A stretch of DNA of 64,000 nt from Streptomyces sp. NBC_01298 (GTDB lineage Bacteria > Actinomycetota > Actinomycetes > Streptomycetales > Streptomycetaceae): NCBI RefSeq assembly GCF_035978755.1, contig NZ_CP108414.1, positions 3,782,001 through 3,846,000 of the forward strand, read 5' to 3'. Below the pieces are notes generated by a model, which was not told where the DNA came from, searched no databases, and saw only the letters and a list, made by a program, of their open reading frames with translations. Positions 63,568 through 64,000 of the stretch are shown here, piece by piece. The position numbers and the translations under genes are program-made. Positions within the stretch are counted from its first letter, which is position 1; each line of letters opens with the position of its first letter.

Positions 63568-64000
63568 TTAACGCTTGCTGTACTGCGGAGCCTTACGGGC
63601 CTTCTTGAGACCGGCCTTCTTGCGCTCGACCGCACGGTCGTCGCGGGAGAGGAAGCCGGCCTTCTTCAGCGCCGGGCGGTTGTTGTCCTGGTCCGCCTCG
63701 TTCAGCGCACGGGCCACACCGAGGCGCAGGGCGCCGGCCTGGCCGGAGATGCCGCCACCCGAGATGCGGGCGATGACGTCGTAGCGGTTGTCCAGCTCAA
63801 GGAGCTTGAACGGGTCGTTGACTTCCTGCTGGTGCACCTTGTTGGGGAAGTAGTCCTCAAGGGTGCGACCGTTGATCTTCCACTTGCCGGTGCCCGGAAC
63901 GATCCGGACGCGGGCGATGGCGTTCTTGCGACGGCCCAGGCCGGCGGCCGGCTGGGGGTCACCGAAGCGACCGGCAAGGGACTCGGACGTGTAGTCACCC
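63568..64000 (-). CDS. rpsI: 30S ribosomal protein S9, N-terminus beyond the window
   Basis: Part of the small ribosomal subunit head; its C-terminus contacts tRNA in the P site. 144 codons are visible. [59 protein letters not shown], and the characteristic C-terminal [12 protein letters not shown] are present. The start lies off the right edge; in other actinobacteria rplM lies immediately upstream of rpsI. Stop TAA at 63568-63570. Confidence 0.97.
   Translation of the reverse strand, partial: GDYTSESLAGRFGDPQPAAGLGRRKNAIARVRIVPGTGKWKINGRTLEDYFPNKVHQQEVNDPFKLLELDNRYDVIARISGGGISGQAGALRLGVARALNEADQDNNRPALKKAGFLSRDDRAVERKKAGLKKARKAPQYSKR

Overview
The window is about 64 kb of very GC-rich DNA with dense, strongly GC3-biased genes, frequent GTG starts and overlapping starts and stops. 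It comes from a Streptomyces-type actinomycete. The decisive marker is the adjacent set shbA-like sigma factor, bldM and whiD next to guaB and guaB3 and near groES-groEL1, an order known from Streptomyces chromosomes. With glmS, glmM and rpsI at the right-hand end, this looks like conserved chromosomal core with small accessory insertions. The species cannot be named from this alone.

Layout. 1-3.2 kb: PspC-domain envelope protein, a small membrane protein and a repeat-type soluble protein. 3.2-7.6 kb (minus): DoxX protein, membrane protein, a class II aldolase-like protein lacking its metal histidines, and guaA. 7.7-8.2 kb (plus): an apparently leaderless Phe/Tyr-containing leader peptide, a terminator hairpin, then an AroQ-delta chorismate mutase, which together look like an attenuator. 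8.5-14 kb (minus): a LAETG sortase substrate, a GMC oxidoreductase and a succinate-semialdehyde dehydrogenase. 14-22 kb (minus): three membrane Ser/Thr kinase-type proteins, the middle one a pseudokinase with a roughly 550-residue low-complexity insert. 22-26 kb: glpD with a repeat-expanded N-terminus, divergent from a nucleotide-sugar dehydrogenase homologue that lacks the catalytic cysteine. 26-29 kb: guaB3 and guaB. 29-31.5 kb: shbA-like sigma factor, bldM with an exact sigma-BldN promoter, and whiD.

31.7-37.4 kb: LysR regulator, MOSC protein, short-chain dehydrogenase, an ABM/SnoaL fusion, and groES-groEL1 behind two CIRCE operators. 37.4-38 kb: non-coding, with a large imperfect palindrome and dispersed repeats. 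38-43 kb: two-component system, LCP cell-wall ligase and a FtsW/RodA-family protein. 42.8-46 kb: two paralogous polysaccharide-deacetylase lipoproteins separated by a frameshifted IS1341-type tnpB element. 46-51.5 kb: methyltransferase, membrane protein, and the tsaB-rimI-tsaD cluster. 51.6-52 kb: a small secreted protein behind an iron-box-like sequence. 52-59.6 kb (minus): tsaE, alpha/beta hydrolase, alr, nnr, acpS, glmS and a lipoprotein. 59.9-62 kb (plus): coaA and a DUF389 membrane protein. 62-64 kb (minus): glmM and rpsI, which runs off the window.

Functionally the region joins purine synthesis (guaA, guaB, guaB3), peptidoglycan precursor supply and assembly (glmM, glmS, alr, FtsW/RodA, LCP, deacetylases), tRNA t6A modification (tsaB, tsaD, tsaE) and developmental control (shbA, bldM, whiD). 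No rRNA, tRNA, CRISPR array or antibiotic cluster was seen. The main points for follow-up are the candidate chorismate mutase attenuator, the pseudokinase, several enzyme homologues missing key residues, the candidate iron-regulated small gene and the palindrome near 37.5 kb.
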